DNA from: Verrucomicrobiales bacterium
GTDB taxonomy: Bacteria; Verrucomicrobiota; Verrucomicrobiia; Limisphaerales; JAFMIX01
Reading direction: 5' to 3'
Assembly: GCA_017853785.1 (NCBI GenBank)
Contig: JAFMIX010000123.1
Coordinates: 1 to 6,540, forward strand
Length of the DNA stretch: 6,540 nucleotides
Shown here: one piece after another, positions 5,255 through 6,540 of the stretch
Numbering within the stretch: the stretch's first letter is position 1
How the letters are laid out: the number at the start of each line of letters is the position of its first letter
Notes under the pieces: model-generated
The model's database searches: none
Told to the model about the DNA's origin: nothing
What the model saw: only the letters and a program-made list of their open reading frames with translations
Program-made: the position numbers and the translations under genes

Positions 5255-6385
5255 ATGAAAATTTTCCTGTCCCTCATCGGTGGTGTCATCGTGGGTTTTG
5301 CTGCTGCATACCTCACGATTACAAAAGCTCCTGCCTCGGCGACCCCGACCAAGAACACCCCGGTGGCGGTTGCCCCGTCCGCGAGCCTGACAATCTCGGC
5401 GCAGGATAGCTTGCGCAAGCTCACCGAGTTGAATCCGACCGCCACCAAAGACCCCGCGCGGGTCATTCGCCAAATCGTGCATCACCTCGAATGTCTCGCG
5501 GACATCGGCAATCCGGCGGTCGGACCCATCGCCGAAGTCCTCGCCCAAGGCAAAGACCTTGACTACCTGATGGAAGAAAACCGCACTCCCGCCTCGAGTC
5601 TGCCGTTCTGGAACTGGCGTTCCGGGCAACCGATTTTCAGCGGGCTGGTGTTGCCGCCGTCGTTCCGGCTGGCTTTGGTGGATGTCCTGAAATCTATCGG
5701 CACTGAACAGGCGGAGGGCGTCCTCTTGGTGATGTTGACCGGCACTGATCGCGCGGTGGAAGTCGCTTACATCACGCAGGTGCTGGAAAAACTTTCCCCT
5801 GGAAAATACACCGCCGTCGGCCTTGCCGCCGCGCAACGTCTGGCCGGCAGTCCAGCTCCGAGCGACGCGACGAGCCCTCTGGATCAGAACCGCGACGCTT
5901 ACATTTACAACCTGCTCGGTGCACACGGCGATAATTCCCAAGTCGCCACCGCGCAATCCACACTTATGAAAGACGGGCGACTCAATCTCGATGCCGCCAA
6001 ATATCTCGTCAACACAATGAAGGCGGAAGCGGTGCCCGCTCTCGCTAGGGTTTATTCCACCGCCGCGGCGGAAGACCAGAACCGCATCGCCAGCATGACC
6101 TTCAGCTACGTCGGTGCGAGCGCGGAAGCGAACCAGATTTTCAAGGAATGGATCGTCAACAGCACTCAGCCTGCAAGCTCGGGGACTGTCACCGCCCGCC
6201 CGCGCGCCGCCTATGTCCAGATGCTGGCTGGAGGCAATTTGGGCCCGTTCCAAGCACCGCCGCCGAGCGACCCTGCGGTCATCGCCAGCCGGATCGCGTT
6301 GCTGAACGAACTCAATTCGCAGCTGCCCGACTCAGCGCTGAAGCAGACCGTGGCACAGACGTTGCAAAAGCTGAAAGCTTTTTGA
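5255..6385 (+). CDS. Hypothetical membrane-anchored alpha-helical protein
   Basis: I do not recognise this 376-residue protein. A hydrophobic segment at residues 3-22 (IFLSLIGGVIVGFAAAYLTI) looks like an uncleaved signal anchor or signal peptide; no lipobox cysteine is present. An Ala/Pro/Thr-rich linker follows to about residue 46. The rest is predicted by eye to be helical, with repeated Ala/Leu-rich segments such as NPAVGPIAEVLAQG, RLALVDVLKSIGTEQAEGVL and AVPALARVYSTAAAEDQNRI that recall HEAT-like repeats. This suggests a scaffold or binding role in the periplasm, but no catalytic motif is visible. It follows the desulfurase by 56 nt and might share its transcript. No clear ribosome site precedes the ATG; the upstream bases are AT-rich (AAATTAATT). 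Coding is supported by the uninterrupted length and plausible protein composition; the overlapping reverse frame reads like arginine/glycine-rich noise. Confidence 0.82.
   Translation: MKIFLSLIGGVIVGFAAAYLTITKAPASATPTKNTPVAVAPSASLTISAQDSLRKLTELNPTATKDPARVIRQIVHHLECLADIGNPAVGPIAEVLAQGKDLDYLMEENRTPASSLPFWNWRSGQPIFSGLVLPPSFRLALVDVLKSIGTEQAEGVLLVMLTGTDRAVEVAYITQVLEKLSPGKYTAVGLAAAQRLAGSPAPSDATSPLDQNRDAYIYNLLGAHGDNSQVATAQSTLMKDGRLNLDAAKYLVNTMKAEAVPALARVYSTAAAEDQNRIASMTFSYVGASAEANQIFKEWIVNSTQPASSGTVTARPRAAYVQMLAGGNLGPFQAPPPSDPAVIASRIALLNELNSQLPDSALKQTVAQTLQKLKAF
6365..6380 (+). repeat. 16-bp direct repeat, copy 2, at the end of the hypothetical gene
   Basis: CAAAAGCTGAAAGCTT is identical to 5189-5204. 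Here it encodes the last residues before the stop (QKLKAF) in a different reading frame from copy 1, so shared protein sequence does not explain the identity. Confidence 0.7.
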
Positions 6386-6390
6386 TTATT
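6366..6390 (+). terminator. Possible weak intrinsic terminator overlapping the stop codon
   Basis: AAAAGCT (6366-6372) and AGCTTTT (6376-6382) are perfectly complementary around a GAA loop, and the stem runs into TTTTTGATTATT. The stem is only 7 bp and A/T-rich, so it is weak, but its place at the stop codon (6383-6385) fits a 3' end signal. It would work about equally well on either strand. Confidence 0.35.
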
Positions 6391-6440
6391 CCACCCGGAA
6401 AGACGCGGGGCAGGTTGATCTGAGAATATCTGCCTTCGCG

Positions 6441-6487
6441 CAGCATGCTGAGCTTTCTCGTAACTTGTCTGGCTGCGGGGCCAGCCA
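6441..6487. other. Palindrome and small hairpin in the last intergenic spacer
   Basis: The 123-nt spacer 6386-6508 holds no ORF I can support. It contains the perfect palindrome CAGCATGCTG (6441-6450) and a 6-bp hairpin TGGCTG/CAGCCA (6470-6475, 6482-6487; loop CGGGGC), 21 nt before the next start codon. Either could be regulatory or chance. Confidence 0.3.
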
Positions 6488-6508
6488 CCGGATAGGCGGG
6501 TTGTTCCC

Positions 6509-6540
6509 ATGAAAATCCTCATCGCTGTATTGCTCAGTGC
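6509..6540 (+). CDS. Start of a probable secreted or membrane protein, cut by the window edge
   Basis: ATG at 6509 opens a frame reading MKILIAVLLS, a typical signal-peptide or anchor beginning (Lys then a hydrophobic run). The frame has a TAA stop upstream at 6460-6462 and no better start between. AGGCGGG (6495-6501), 7 nt before the ATG, could serve as a ribosome site. With only 10 codons visible, function cannot be said; it resembles the N-terminus of the gene before it in style. Confidence 0.45.
   Translation, partial: MKILIAVLLS

Noticed and set aside
5249..6253. A 334-codon open frame on the minus strand opposite the hypothetical gene
   Set aside because: The plus-strand frame is longer, starts with a proper membrane segment and has normal protein composition. 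The minus frame is Gly/Arg-rich without motifs. Since the plus-strand gene is itself unrecognised, this call is less certain than the others.

Overview
The window looks like a chromosomal piece of a GC-rich environmental bacterium. The protein style, the weak use of Shine-Dalgarno sites, the four-helix-bundle (23S IVP family) gene and the purine-rich intergenic repeats suggest Verrucomicrobiota (Pedosphaera/Limisphaera-like). That assignment is inference from memory; no rRNA or marker gene is present to prove it.

Left two thirds, minus strand: an assimilatory sulfate reduction operon, read right to left. It runs cysI (sulfite reductase hemoprotein, 2186-3868), cysH (PAPS-type reductase, 1504-2181), cysD (ATP sulfurylase small subunit, 500-1438), a small four-helix-bundle gene (113-463), and the first 19 codons of cysN (ATP sulfurylase GTPase subunit, 1-58, cut by the window edge). 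CysDN activates sulfate to APS. CysH reduces PAPS to sulfite, so an APS kinase (CysC, or a CysNC fusion) is needed but not visible. CysI reduces sulfite to sulfide; its flavoprotein partner is also not visible.

Middle: a divergent intergenic region (3869-4028). It holds a candidate sigma70-type promoter for cysI overlapped by an inverted repeat that could be an operator, a candidate promoter for the gene to the right, and a perfect 7-bp GC hairpin just before that gene's start.

Right third, plus strand: a NifS/IscS-type cysteine desulfurase (4029-5198), which would supply sulfur for Fe-S clusters such as the one in CysI. Next is an unrecognised membrane-anchored alpha-helical protein (5255-6385), then the first codons of a probable secreted or membrane protein at the right edge.

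The most unusual structure is at the left. The four-helix-bundle gene sits between cysD and cysN inside a pair of imperfect 30-bp inverted repeats (65-94 and 468-497). This is the same architecture as the intervening sequences of 23S rRNA that encode this protein family, but here it lies inside a metabolic mRNA. A related hairpin with no gene inside it (1450-1518), followed by a T-rich run, lies between cysH and cysD. A second oddity is a 16-bp exact direct repeat (5189-5204 and 6365-6380) at the 3' ends of the two consecutive plus-strand genes.
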